Made by a program: the position numbers and the translations under genes
Notes under the pieces: model-generated
Seen by the model: only the letters and a program-made list of their open reading frames with translations
Database searches by the model: none
What the model was told of the DNA's origin: nothing
Part shown: piece by piece, positions 49,341-59,756 of the stretch
Position numbering within the stretch: the first letter of the stretch is position 1
Layout of the letters: the number at the start of each line of letters is the position of its first letter
Assembly (NCBI GenBank): GCA_949358305.1
Contig: OX442319.1
Location: forward strand, 12,030,001-12,090,000
Reading direction: 5' to 3'
Length of the DNA stretch: 60,000 bases
Source of the DNA: Strigamia acuminata
Lineage: Eukaryota; Arthropoda; Chilopoda; Geophilomorpha; Linotaeniidae

Positions 49341-50755
49341 TGTTTACGAAAGGTGTCTGTGAATGTTCAATTTATTATTATAGTAAACAAGTTTTTATGG
49401 TAGGCCTACTTTCATTCAGTTTTAAAGAGAATTGTGGTATATTCAAACTTATTGCATCTGCTCATTTACAGTATCCATCTCCATCTTATCGAGGTGTTTT
49501 TGAATTGTAGATAACGAATTGTGCAAGTCTTTTATGTGAGTGCCCAGAATAAAGTACTAAAATGGAATCCCCCACTGTTGTATACAGTAACATCGAGTCA
49601 ATACTATAATTAGAGAATTTAGAATTTAGAGAAATTAAAATCTTTTTTTAATGAAATTAAACGTTTCTAATTTCTCGTGGATTTAATTTAGTCAAAACGT
49701 GGAATAAAATGGGCAAAATTTAAGCAGAATAGGTTGTAGTTGCAAAGGATAATTAGAATATTTTAATAATATTTTAGGAAAATATGCTTGTGCACTAAAG
49801 GAAAATGAGAGTTTCCTTTTGATAACACGTTACCAACGCCCTTTGTGCTTATTTATCTTATCTAACTTTCTGTCAAGTATCAGGTAGTCACCATTAATGT
49901 TTATTTTGAGAAATGTCACAAATTATTTGCACACTAGTTATTCTAACTTTTTCACTAAAATACATTTAATTCTACACTTTTTCCACACTATTTAAACTGA
50001 ATCGTTTCTTTGAGTGGCGTGTTGGCCATTGTCTTTGTTCCCTTGCACAAATAATGAAATAGAGTCTTCCAACAACACAATTAAACTGTAATTGAAAGCT
50101 TAGGCATTACATGTGGCCATCCACGGCCAAAAAGGCACTGTTGGCACAGTTTTAAACATTAGTGCAGAATTTAGTAATTTTTAATGTGGAAAAAAAATAA
50201 AATGAGTGTGGAAAAAAGTGCAGATGCAAATTATTTTTAGTGAAAGAGGAAGAAAAACTAGTTTTTCAATAAATGAAACCCTTTGAGAAATTGAATCCTT
50301 ATTTCAATTAAATTTCAGCTCATTAAGTACAACCAGTTGTAACTGGTGTTGGTTTAAACCGCGGATCAAACCTGGTTACAACAAGGTGAGTCAAAAAGCG
50401 AATAATTAGCCATAGACAGGGCATTTGAGAAGTGAAATCACAAATCACAAATTTGTGAATAAAATCCATAACAAATACTCAAAGCATAGAGTTTTATTTT
50501 ACATTACAGGTTTAAATCTTTCTGCATTATCAAAATAGTAAAAATTGAAGAGGTTTACAGAGATATTCGCAGGTAGATTGGACCGTTTTTAGCTGTGTTA
50601 TACTTATTTCTAATGCTACTCACCTAGTTTTCAGGAGTTAGATTTTGCAGCAAAATTCAACGGTCTGCTGACGGGAAATGAGAGAAATGGGTGTTTCCTG
50701 TTTCCTTTCGATTGTGCAACTGAAATGTTATCTCTACTGCGCACTTGCATTTGCA
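49341..50755 (-). repeat. Duplicated 5' flank of NLR copy A
   Basis: This aligns with 35991-37255. It differs by small indels, by a 150-bp insertion at 50359-50508, and by an expansion of CATTTG at the far end (about 50740-50765). No gene is seen. Confidence 0.75.
50359..50508. mobile_element. 150-bp insertion with 8-bp target duplication
   Basis: It is absent from the matching flank of copy B and bounded by GGTTTAAA at 50351-50358 and 50509-50516. An 8-bp duplication suits a hAT-type MITE, but no clear terminal inverted repeats are visible. A reversed B-box-like GGATCAAACCTGG near its left end also allows a SINE fragment. Confidence 0.55.
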
Positions 50756-50947
50756 TTTGCATTTGCCGTCGGAGCCAGGCGTTGATCTGCAAGCACACAA
50801 ACCATCTGGTAGGACAGCTGTAGTGGCAGTATCTGGAAATCCATTGAAATCGTTTTCGCGTCTTGAAAATATGAATTTTTGCTGCTAAAACTTTATTTCT
50901 GTATGGATTTTGATTTCCTTTAATTTTTTATTAAAAAATAAGTCAAT

Positions 50948-51196
50948 ATTATGATTTTTATCTTTGTTTATTCCAACAGCATCCCAATTTGCTAAAACAT
51001 GCTGTCCACAAAAATGTGTGACAACTGGCGCACAGACGTTGTTCGACCAGTAGTGGCGCAATGTTGCGCCACTACTGGTCGAACAACGTCTGTGCGCCAG
51101 TTGTCAAGCGAGCTATCCTGCCAGACACATTTTTGTGGACAGCATGTTTTAGCAAATTGGGATGCTGTTGGAATAAACAAAGATAAAAATCATAAT
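50948..51196. repeat. Near-perfect 249-bp inverted repeat (foldback)
   Basis: The arms 50948-51061 and 51064-51196 are complementary with a loop of about 2 nt. The right arm has about 20 extra bases (near 51105-51125), so the transcript would fold into a hairpin of over 100 bp with one bulge. It may be a foldback MITE. No certain target duplication was found. Confidence 0.8.
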
Positions 51197-51226
51197 CAAC
51201 AGACAGCCCGATCGGGCTGTCTGTTG
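51197..51226. repeat. Perfect 30-bp palindrome
   Basis: It is perfectly self-complementary around a central CCCGATCGGG, directly next to the foldback. It could be part of the same element or a separate inverted insertion. Confidence 0.8.
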
Positions 51227-51454
51227 TGGCCTGCCAAGACGTGGATGCTCACATAGAAGTAAAGTTTGCTCTTGTTTCTTCGCGAGCTTGGTGAGCTTTC
51301 TCACCTTAATGGGGCCCGTAACGAGCGGTTCAACCTTCTTAATTACTGTGTCTTCTATTGTACAGTCGTGGACAAAAAAACTTCCCTTCAGTTTAGCTGT
51401 TTTAAGTTTATCTACCAGGTGGCATAAAAATCCATTGAGATTCAATGACATCAA
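51227..51454 (-). pseudogene. Possible coding fragment, unrecognised
   Basis: The minus strand is open for about 75 codons with a protein-like composition (GFLCHLVDKLKTAKLKGSFF, IKVRKLTKLAKKQEQTLLL) and then runs into the palindrome. It is probably a remnant or exon of an unidentified gene. There is no partner exon nearby. Confidence 0.25.
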
Positions 51455-51813
51455 TCTTGACCTGGTCTCTCGTCTTTCCCTAACAGTACCCGGTATTAAA
51501 AAATAGACCGTTACTGTTTAAAAGGACGGCATATGCCTTGCTCACCTCAGATGCAAATGTGTGTGGCACCGGCCCTGCTGAAGACTATCCAACATAAATA
51601 AAATTAAACAAAAACTACACCAACAATTAATTTCATACAAATTCGTATTTATTTCTCACCAAAAACTTACAAAAAAAGCTAATTATACAAAATAAAGAAG
51701 AAGAAGAAAAAAAGAAAAAACATTTTTTAAAAAATCTTTTAACATTAAAATTTTTTTTTTTTTTTACAATATTTAAAAATTGAAAAATTGATTAAATTAA
51801 AAGACTAAACCAA
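51455..51813. other. Intergenic / 3' flank of the RING gene
   Basis: This is AT-rich with A and T runs. AATAAA-like signals on the minus strand near 51650-51780 could end the RING gene transcript. Nothing else is seen. Confidence 0.4.
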
Positions 51814-52769
51814 CTACAGATCCTGCTTGCACATGGGGCACGAATAACGTTCCTTCATGCATCGCCTCAAACAATCTCCGTGAAAAATATGCCCGCACGG
51901 CGTGATCCGCGCGAAATGCATCGACTGCAAGCAAACGGCGCAAACATCATCCCTCGCCTTCACCTCCCGCCACGTCGCGTACCGATACTTCTCCAACAAC
52001 TTCCTCTCCTTCTTCAACGACGCCCACTCCGTTTGCACCAACGCCCTGAACATCAACCAAATATTCAAGTAAAACGCAACGCACACCAGTTTGAACTTCA
52101 AGTAGTAAATCGCCGGAAACAGAAAGAGAAACGAAGTGACCAAAACCATCGACTTAATGAGAACCGGCGCCCACAGACTCTCGAGCGACTCGAACACCTC
52201 GAAACCAAATTTGTCCAAGATGAAGGGAAAGTGTTCGGCGAACGTCTTCTCGGTGAAGCAGTAGAAGAGGCCCGTGATGACCAGGTAGGTCCACGTGGGC
52301 TTGTAGTGTTCGAGGCCCTGCTCCAGTCCGAACACGAGCAGTGTGAACACCACTGTGATGATGAAAGTGACGGCCTTGGTGAATTCCAGGGTCACTTTGA
52401 CCGTGGTCATGGCCAGGTGCTTGACGTTGGTCGTTTTGGAGATTTTGACGTAGGGACTCCAGTCTTCGGTTAGAATGAGCTGTTTGATGTAGGTGAAGCA
52501 GTAGGCGATCACGTTGAAGAACATGAGCGAGTAGAGACCGGTCAGTTTCTGCGTCGGACATAGGAGTTGGTCGATCAGGGTGAAGAATGTGATTTGGGTG
52601 AAAATTATTTGCAGGTTTTTCATCTCCAAGTAGCAGTCTTCCACGCGGTTTTTGTAGTACAGCACTTTTTGCGTCATGCTGATTGTGTGTTCTACGATAG
52701 AAAAGTTAAAAGGAAAATTAACGCAAGATTTGAATTTGCCGCCATTTGTGCAGTTAATTGATGGTAACC
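51814..52769 (-). CDS. RING-H2 multi-pass membrane protein, 3' exon (E3 ubiquitin ligase)
   Basis: A long pyrimidine tract and CAG precede the exon at 52769 (phase 1 entry). It encodes 317 residues. Several hydrophobic segments come first (for example FTKAVTFIITVVFTLLVFGL, SMVLVTSFLFLFPAIYYL, VCVAFYLNIWLMF). The C-terminus is a RING-H2: CAVC, then 11 residues, then CGHIFHGDC, then SCPMC. This plan fits ER-membrane E3 ligases such as TRC8/RNF139, RNF145 or HRD1. I cannot decide among them. The 5' exons are probably those at 54190-54727, since the phases match. Confidence 0.82.
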
Positions 52770-52809
52770 CTGAAAAAAAAAAACAATTTGACAGCTGAGA
52801 GTTTAGGGT

Positions 52810-53140
52810 TAGTAAAAATGGAGCGTTACGCAGTTCTTTATGCCGAAATTGGATGATATTGATGAGGTCAATATGTGGTTTCAACAAGACGGTGCCACAT
52901 GCCATACAGCCCGTGAAACAATTCAATTACTGCATGAGACATTTCCTGGTCGTGTACTCTCTCGTTTCGGTGATCAGAATTGCCAGCAAAGCCGTGTAGG
53001 CCATTTGCCCGATGTGTTATTCCATAAATAACCCTATCCTATGTACTTTGTGATTCAATAAAAAAATAACAATCTAAAGACTGTTTTCTATTTAATACAA
53101 ATCTTGCATTAATTTAGGGACACCCTTTATTTTTAGGATT
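52810..53140 (+). pseudogene. mariner-type transposase remnant
   Basis: The plus strand reads WFQQDGATCHTARETIQLL and FPGRVLSRFGDQN, typical of insect Tc1/mariner-superfamily transposases, and then jumps to CQQSRVGHLPDVLFHK, the protein's C-terminus. The 5' two-thirds and an internal block are missing. A likely end (GGGACACCCTTTATTTTT) lies at about 53119-53136. It sits in an intron of the RING gene, in antisense. Confidence 0.8.
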
Positions 53141-53463
53141 AAAACGGATTTATTTTGGCTTTAAGTGTTTTTTCTAAGCAGAATGAACACCAAAGACGGG
53201 CAGAAATAGTCGTCAAAAGCTGCAAAATCGAAAATCACAAGTGCATGCAGGTGAAGCCCACGAGCGAAAAGCGTGGGTTTTCTTTTTTGGCTGTTTTTGA
53301 TGTTCATTCCGTTTATAGAAACGGTAAAAACTAGTGTTTTTTTGGTGTTTGCATTTTTTAGCGTCGCAAAACAAAAATACAAACATCTTACAACACGATT
53401 TTTCAAACGCAGCTGTAGTGTCTTTTTTTACACTTATTTTTTCTACCGCGCAGAAACAACATG

Positions 53464-53955
53464 AAGGAGTTTCATTAAATGAGCGATTAGTTGATTACTT
53501 TGATTAGTTGATTACTTGATGTGTCATGTGACTGGATTCAACCAATTCCGAGAATAATCATTTCATCAAATAAGCAACTAAGCAACTAATCAAGTAATCA
53601 CCCCAAACTATGATTTTCTGCTGACTTGGGCCGATTATAAGTGCTTTCTCAACTGAAACCAACATGACAGCGCCAGACCCGCTTCAACTACACAAGGTCA
53701 AAAAATAACAAAGTCTGCTCAGTTTAGGTTAAACTGAACACGTGAAATGAGTTAGGTAGTTGCAATTATTATTTGTAGAAACTTTTTTTAAACAATTGCA
53801 ACGTATTTAGGTTACAATTTAAACAATTCCGCCCATCATATCATCACATAATCCATCACATAATCAGATTTTTGTTGGGCCATCAATAAATGAGTGATTA
53901 CGATTATTGCAATAATCAACTAATCACAATAATCGCTCATTTAATGAAACCCCTT
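53464..53955. mobile_element. MITE with about 25-bp terminal inverted repeats
   Basis: The left end reads GAGTTTCATTAAATGAGCGA and the right end is its near-exact complement (53931-53953). The interior of about 490 bp has further inverted TGATTAGTTGATTA blocks and no coding potential. No clear target duplication was found, so the superfamily is open. Confidence 0.65.
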
Positions 53956-54189
53956 AATGGGTGTAAACAGAGATTCTATTAAAATTTATAATTTTCTAAT
54001 GAATGAACGCAATAAAAAGAGTCTGCGACTCCATTCATTTTTTTAATAGAATTGTTGCGACGTTATTCTTGAACCTGCGACCAGCCCAACCAATGGGAGT
54101 TCGTCAAAACCTTTCGTAAACAACCACATCGTTGCCAACCCCGTATCCAACACACTGGAATAAACATAAACCTTAGAACCACTTCTCAC

Positions 54190-54727
54190 TTTTTACGACA
54201 TCCTCGGTAGTCTGTAGAAACTGCGTCAGTTTGTTGAGCGGCCAATTATGTATGACGATCGGAAGAATGAGCAAAGAGTAAACCAAACTGAGACACGTGA
54301 TAAGAAAAGGACTGTAATAGCGCATGAAGTAAGGCATCACGAGAACCACCGACATGAGGCTCACTGCAAATAGAAAAAAAACGATTTCCTGTACTGGGGT
54401 GACTAATTTTACACGTTGGGCAACACGCGGCTAAAAATAGACGAGTTGGCACAAAGCAGCGTCTTTAGTGACGTCTAAATAGCGTCTTAACTTAACTAAA
54501 ATGTTACTGAACGGTTTATTACGCCTCGGTTCATTAAACCGCGTGCGTTGGGGCTTATATTCGTGTAAGATTATCGATTTTTTAATTAATTTCAATGAGT
54601 GTTAAGTGAGGATTTGGTGTTTTAGGTGTTTCTTACCGGTTTTGGTGTGTTTGTCATCCTTGTCGTGGATTTTCTGAGATAAAGCTATGGAACGAAGTCG
54701 TGCCCTGACTCGAGTTATCATTCCCAT
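54190..54727 (-). CDS. Two small exons with a membrane segment, probably 5' part of the RING gene
   Basis: Exon 1 is 54727-54637 (MGMITRVRARLRSIALSQK, ending at a GTAAGA donor). The 273-bp intron ends TTTGCAG at 54364. Exon 2 starts at 54363. It encodes two hydrophobic stretches (SLMSVVLVMPYF, FLITCLSLVYSLLILPIVI). Read to its first stop (54173) it would be a 93-residue membrane protein. A GTGAGA donor at 54189 instead leaves phase 1, exactly what the RING exon at 52769 needs, giving 407 codons in all. I favour the joined model. An in-frame ATG at about 54760 is an alternative start. Confidence 0.6.
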
Positions 54728-55654
54728 TTTGTCGTGTTGTGGTGTGTCGCATTTGTTCATGTAGAGCAAGTCGACTGCTCTTGGCAAATGCTACCGGCTG
54801 AATGCTGTGAATCGAGCCAAAACGCTTTAAACTCGGGACGTCACATGATTCAGTTCACACGTTTCATTATCCTCAGTACGCAGTTCTATTTTGGGATTTT
54901 GCAAAATAACAAAGTCATGAGATTTAATTCGCTTATATTATTTTTATTTATTTGGAAGTGTATTTGTGGTTATTGGATAGAGAGTTTAATTTAATTCTGT
55001 TACGTAATGTTTAATAGAAGATTTCTGGAGGTTTTGAAATGTTTTCCTAGAAAAATATCTGTTGATGAAACAATATTTCAGCAGATGCGTTTAAATTGTC
55101 AAGCAAGTATTTAAATTGATTAAATGAGCAAAAATAAAATTGATGAAATTTTGTATGTCGACATCGATGTTTACATTCATTGTCGGGTCCGTCAACCGGT
55201 GTGAACCGCTTTAACTATTGGTAATAATATTTGTAACATTGTTTGTTAAGCTAGAGGACTTGTGTTGGTTTTAGGCAGAGAAACGGTAATTTTAGACGCA
55301 TAAAGAATCGTGTGTATGAAAAATCAATAAAATAATTGATGGTTTATGATCTGGAAATGAATTTTATATGAACAAAGATAAAAGCTGGGTAAATAATTAA
55401 CATACGGTATCCAAATAAAGAAAGGACATTTCCTGTCATTAAACTACGTATTTGTACAGTACAATCATGTCGGCATTCTTTTCCAGTGCCATGCAGGCTG
55501 CTCTGCAAAGCTTCAAAGTTTGGCTGAAAAGTTTTTGGCCAAAATTACGCACAAAACGTTTCGTCCTGTTGCATATAAGCAAGGGAAACAAAATTATCGG
55601 TCACTACTTAACATGCCGTACCGAAAATCACCCGGGAGTCTTAAAGATTTGTGT
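54728..55654. other. Intergenic, no gene supported
   Basis: This is AT-rich. One open frame at 55452-55661 on the plus strand runs into the tandem array and has no recognisable content. Confidence 0.4.
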
Positions 55655-56245
55655 TTTTTGACCAAAAATCTGATTTTTTGACCAAAAATCTGATTTTTTG
55701 ACCAAAAATGTGATTTTTTGACCAAAAATGTGATTTTTTGACCAAAAATGTGATTTTTTGACCAAAAATGTGATTTTTTGACCAAAAATCTGATTTTTTG
55801 ACCAAAAATCTGATTTTTTGACCAAAAATCTGATTTTTTTTTACCAAAAATCTGATTTTTTTTTACCAAAAATCTGATTTTTTTTTACCAAAAATCTGAC
55901 TTTTTGACCAAAAATCTGATTTTTTGACCAAAAATGTGATTTTTTGACCAAAAATCTGATTTTTTGACCAAAAATCAGATTTTTGGTCAAAAAATCAGAT
56001 TATTGGTCAAAAATCTGATTTTTTTTGACCAAAAATCTGATTTTTTTTTACCAAAAATCTGATTTTTTTTTACCAAAAATCTGATTTTTTTTTACCAAAA
56101 ATCTGACTTTTTGACCAAAAATCTAATTTTTTGACCAAAAATCTGATTTTTTGACCAAAAATCAGATTTTTGGTCAAAAAATCAGATTTTTGGTCAAAAA
56201 TCTGATTTTTTTGACCAAAAATCTGATTTTTTTGACCATAAATCT
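55655..56245. repeat. 20-bp minisatellite array with inverted blocks
   Basis: The unit is about 20 bp (CTGATTTTTTGACCAAAAAT and variants with GTGA or a longer T run), some 28 copies. Two blocks of about 190 bp (near 55829-56020 and 56031-56215) share the same order of variant units and each contains an inverted stretch around ACCAAAAATCAGATTTTTGG. The array therefore grew partly by higher-order duplication. Long open frames inside it are artefacts. Confidence 0.9.
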
Positions 56246-56465
56246 TTTTGAGGTGCTCTAGACATTTGCCTTTTTTACCTAGGCCTATCCTAGGTTATCC
56301 TGCAGTTTCACTCCACAAGCAACAAATAAATATAAGCAAACCGTCAAAAACACGACTAAACAAACCGTATTCACCACTTTAATGCAAACAAATTCAACTT
56401 CAGTTCTTACACCCGCAAACACCAAACACTTTCAAAAACTTATTTGCACCACTCTCCTCCTGGCT

Positions 56466-58557
56466 TCACGAATCGAACATTTTCTGCTCGTTGTCGGACT
56501 TTTTGGTCGACTCGTCGTCCTTCTTATCCTTCCCCTTCAAGTGCACCGGCCTTTTCTTCGGATGCCTCTTCCGCTTCCGCATCTCGTTAATCTTCCCTTT
56601 TTCCGTCTTCTCCGCCTCGCTCGACCCGCCTTCGCCCATCGCCGCCTTCGCCCTTGCTCCGCCGCCTTCCCCGTGCACTTCCCCCGCCTTCTTCGACGAC
56701 GCCGCCGCCGTTGCCCCGATCTCCTTCTGCCCCGCGCCTCCGACGTCCTCGGGCTCCTTGTGCGCCGCCGCCCGCTTCGGGATGGCGCCCTTGTCGCTTT
56801 CCGGAACGGCTTTGACGTACTTCCGCCCGCTCGATGTGGCCGAGCTTTCCGTGGCGTTTTTCTCCACGTCGCGCATGGTCAGCATGCGCGTCGGGTTCGA
56901 CTTGATGTTGTCGTTGCCGACGGTGGCCGCGTTGATTCCGGCCTTTTCGAGCGATTGCGACAGCGCGTCGGTCTCGTCCGCGCCGCACTCGCCGGTTCCG
57001 TCGGCGGGGGCGGGGGCGGGGGCGGCGGCGCCGCCTACGCCGACGAGTTCCGGCCCGGAGGAGCCGACGCGGGTCCGCATTTTTGCTGGAGGATGTTTGG
57101 CGAGACGGTCGAGTAAGTCCTCGTCGATTCCCATTTGTTCTTGAGACCGGACGGCCGATTTGCCCTCGGCCCAGTAGGTAAAGGCTTCCACGCCGAACTC
57201 CTTGACGTCGCGGCAGCCGTTGGCGGTGATCATTTGGCCGTTGCGTTTGACGATGATCAGTTGTGGGATGCGGATGACGGCGAAGGTTTTCGCTAGGGAG
57301 TCACTGGAAAAAGAAATTGCATCTTTAATGATGGTCACGGAATGTCCAAGGTTATTGGTGGTGACATGGTGGTGACATAAAGTGGGAAAAGTTGTTGTTG
57401 TTCTACGAAAATTCTAATTGGTCCCTCTAGGCTACCTTATTTTCTATTTACTGCCCTTTTGTTGGTGTTTGAACAGACAACACATCGAAGGGGTAGCCAA
57501 TCGCAAAAATCGCGTACGAGATTTTGAAATCCTTGAAGATTTCATGAGATTTCAAGGATTTTGAAATCCAAAATCTTTGCCTGCGTGAGATTTCCAGCTC
57601 GGTTTGCTAGAATTTACACCAAATTGCAAGACAATTTATAAGATTTCCAGGATTTCCCAGATTTCCAAGATTTCCAGGATTTCCCAGATTTCCAAGATTT
57701 CCAGGATTTCCCGGATTTCCCAGATTTCCAAGATTTCCAGGATTTCCCGGATTTCCAAGATTTCCAGGATTTCCAGGATTTCACGAGATTTGAAAGATTT
57801 CGAAGATTTCAGGGATTTGCTAAAGATTTCATGGATTTCTAAGGATTTCAGGATTTCACAAAGATTTCTCAGGATTTCACAAGGGTTTCACAAGGGTTTC
57901 TCAGAATTTCATGTCGGTTTCTTAAAATATTTTGCTAGAATTTGCGACAATTTGCAAGAAAATTAAAAGATTTCCAGGATTTCTAGGATTTCCAGGATTT
58001 CATAAAATTTCAAAGATTTAGAAATCCAAAATCTTTGCCTGTACAAGATTTCCAGCATTGGCTACCCCCTCGGTTTGAACATGGTCAGTAACGCCTGGCG
58101 ACAGGGAGCTCCTCAGCCAGGAGTGACTAATGCTGTTTTTTGCGTTTTTTTCTTAACAGGGGGCCAGCGCCCCCCTTGACCAACCTTCCCCCTGCGAACC
58201 TCACGTTAACTGATTTTTTTTAATTGAAACGAAACAAACATTGAGTGAATTTAACTGTAACTCTGTGTCTTCAAAGATGGTGGACATCCATTCGCCGTGT
58301 CCTTCCTTCATGTAGGTTTTGGCCGATTCGGGCGACTCGTCCGCCGACACGAAGACAATTTCAAACGGCTTCTTTTTCGCCCGCAGTTCCTGGTAGCAGT
58401 CGACGAGACACGGCGTGAACGAGCGGCACGGAACACACCAATGCGCCGAGAAATAGAAACCGACGACCTGCGCATTCCGCAGCGCCTCGACCGCCGGGAT
58501 CTCTTGGAAAGTGTCGCCGGTTTTCTTCAAAAGTGTTTTCCCGCGCAATAAATCCAT
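56466..58557 (-). CDS. Nucleoredoxin-like thioredoxin-fold protein with long charged tail
   Basis: Exon 1 is 58557 to 58262 (or 58256). Two phase-2 donors, GTTACA and GTTAAA, lie 6 nt apart. Exon 2 is 57303 to 56466 after a TTTCCAG acceptor. The product is about 377 residues. Exon 1 has the redox centre [16 protein letters not shown] (WCVPC, a CxxC) and the strand [12 protein letters not shown]. Exon 2 completes the fold with [14 protein letters not shown], where the cis-proline Pro is kept. This matches the tryparedoxin/nucleoredoxin-like (NXNL) class of thiol oxidoreductases, usually 150-220 residues. The last 200 or so residues are extra: low-complexity, Gly/Ala/Lys/Glu-rich, ending in a basic [19 protein letters not shown] stretch that could be a nuclear localisation signal. 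Confidence 0.82.
57486..58073. mobile_element. TIR element filled with a TTTCCAGGA minisatellite, in an intron
   Basis: The ends read CGAAGGGGTAGCCAAT (left) and the complement of CGAGGGGGTAGCCAAT (right), so terminal inverted repeats of about 16 bp bound about 590 bp. The interior is a degenerate tandem array of AGATTTCCAGGATTTCC-like units. A CCAAAATCTTTGCCTG motif occurs near both ends. It lies in the single intron of the nucleoredoxin-like gene. No target duplication is certain. Confidence 0.6.
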
Positions 58558-59756
58558 GTTGGAATCTGCATTCAATTATTATCACAATAAGCCTACTTAT
58601 TGGCAAAATTCATTATTATTTCTCCGATTTTGAATCGTTTGTTTTTCGTTTTTCTTTTTGATTTTCGTGCGAACTTACGGTCGTTACTGTATACATTCGC
58701 TTATCCTATAGAACCAATTCGGAAATCTCGAAGGAATCGATGAAAGAAAGAAATCGACGAATTTAATTATACGATAAGCTGTCACAAAAAATTATATTCT
58801 TAGTGTCGGAAGAGGGCGAAAAGCGTTTTTAATACCGTTTTTGTTTACATTTTCACCAAAATAATCAATTGGCGGCTCTAAGCCTCCGTACTTTGCAGCG
58901 CAAACATGGCAGAAATCTACTTCCGCTATAAATGGAAGCCTCAAACCCAAAACAAACATTTATGACGTAAGAAAAATGTTATCTGCAGCTTAAATTCGAG
59001 ATTTTATGATGTAATATTGACTCCGACCTGTCTTTGGTTAAAAATATTTCGGTTTGATTCCGAGCCGATAATGGAAACTTCCGTTTAAGATGAATACTCA
59101 GCAGTTTGCCTTAATTTTCCTATAAATCTGCACGATTTTTGTCTTTGATGATCTCTAGCTTTATCGTTTGTCAACGGGAATTTAATTACACCACGTGATC
59201 CACCATTCCGACAGAAAAATGGCTGTAAACACGATATTTTATCGCATTTAATTCACGCTTTTACAACGTGTCTATTTAATCTTGTCCTACGTGTCGATAT
59301 TTTTTTCAGCCTCAGAAGGGAAAACAGGCCACAAAAGGGCAGAAGCAAATATACGAAGAGAATAAAAGCACGCTTAAATTTTACACACTTATTGCTGCAG
59401 TGCCGACAGTAAAAAAATTAATTAAATCGGTGGTTATTTGGTTTTTATTTAATAATTTTTTTTATATAATTATTTAGGCACTACATGTTTTAACCATTTA
59501 TTTTCTATACTGGGATACAGTAGGAACATGGAATATAGTAATTATGGATGTGTAATTAGGGTTGCCAGGTGGATTAATGGTCAATTTTGAATTTGTTTCG
59601 GGAGGAATTGGATTTTATATGTAAAAATTGGTGTTTATGAACGGGAAAATCTATTGTTTTATTATTTTATCATCATGAAAGTCGATTTTTTATACAATAT
59701 TGGGTATTCTAAACATAAATATTCATTTTTTGTATGAAAAAATGAACTTTCAAGCA
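58558..59756. other. Upstream region of the nucleoredoxin-like gene
   Basis: This is AT-rich with no credible open frame. It presumably includes the promoter, but no individual site stands out. Confidence 0.4.

Noticed and set aside
51880-52561. Overlapping open frames on both strands across the RING gene
   Set aside because: They are shadow frames. Only the minus-strand frame with membrane segments and the RING motif has family features.
52840-53031. A functional mariner transposase
   Set aside because: The N-terminal two-thirds and an internal segment are missing, and only one end-like sequence is visible.
55594-55869. Open frames reading KKSDFWSKNQIFGQK
   Set aside because: These arise from the 20-bp minisatellite in three overlapping registers and have no start context or homology.
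57604-57966. Open frame rich in ISRISQISK
   Set aside because: It is a translation of the TTTCCAGGA minisatellite, and any frame without stops would appear the same. No coding signal outside the repeat.
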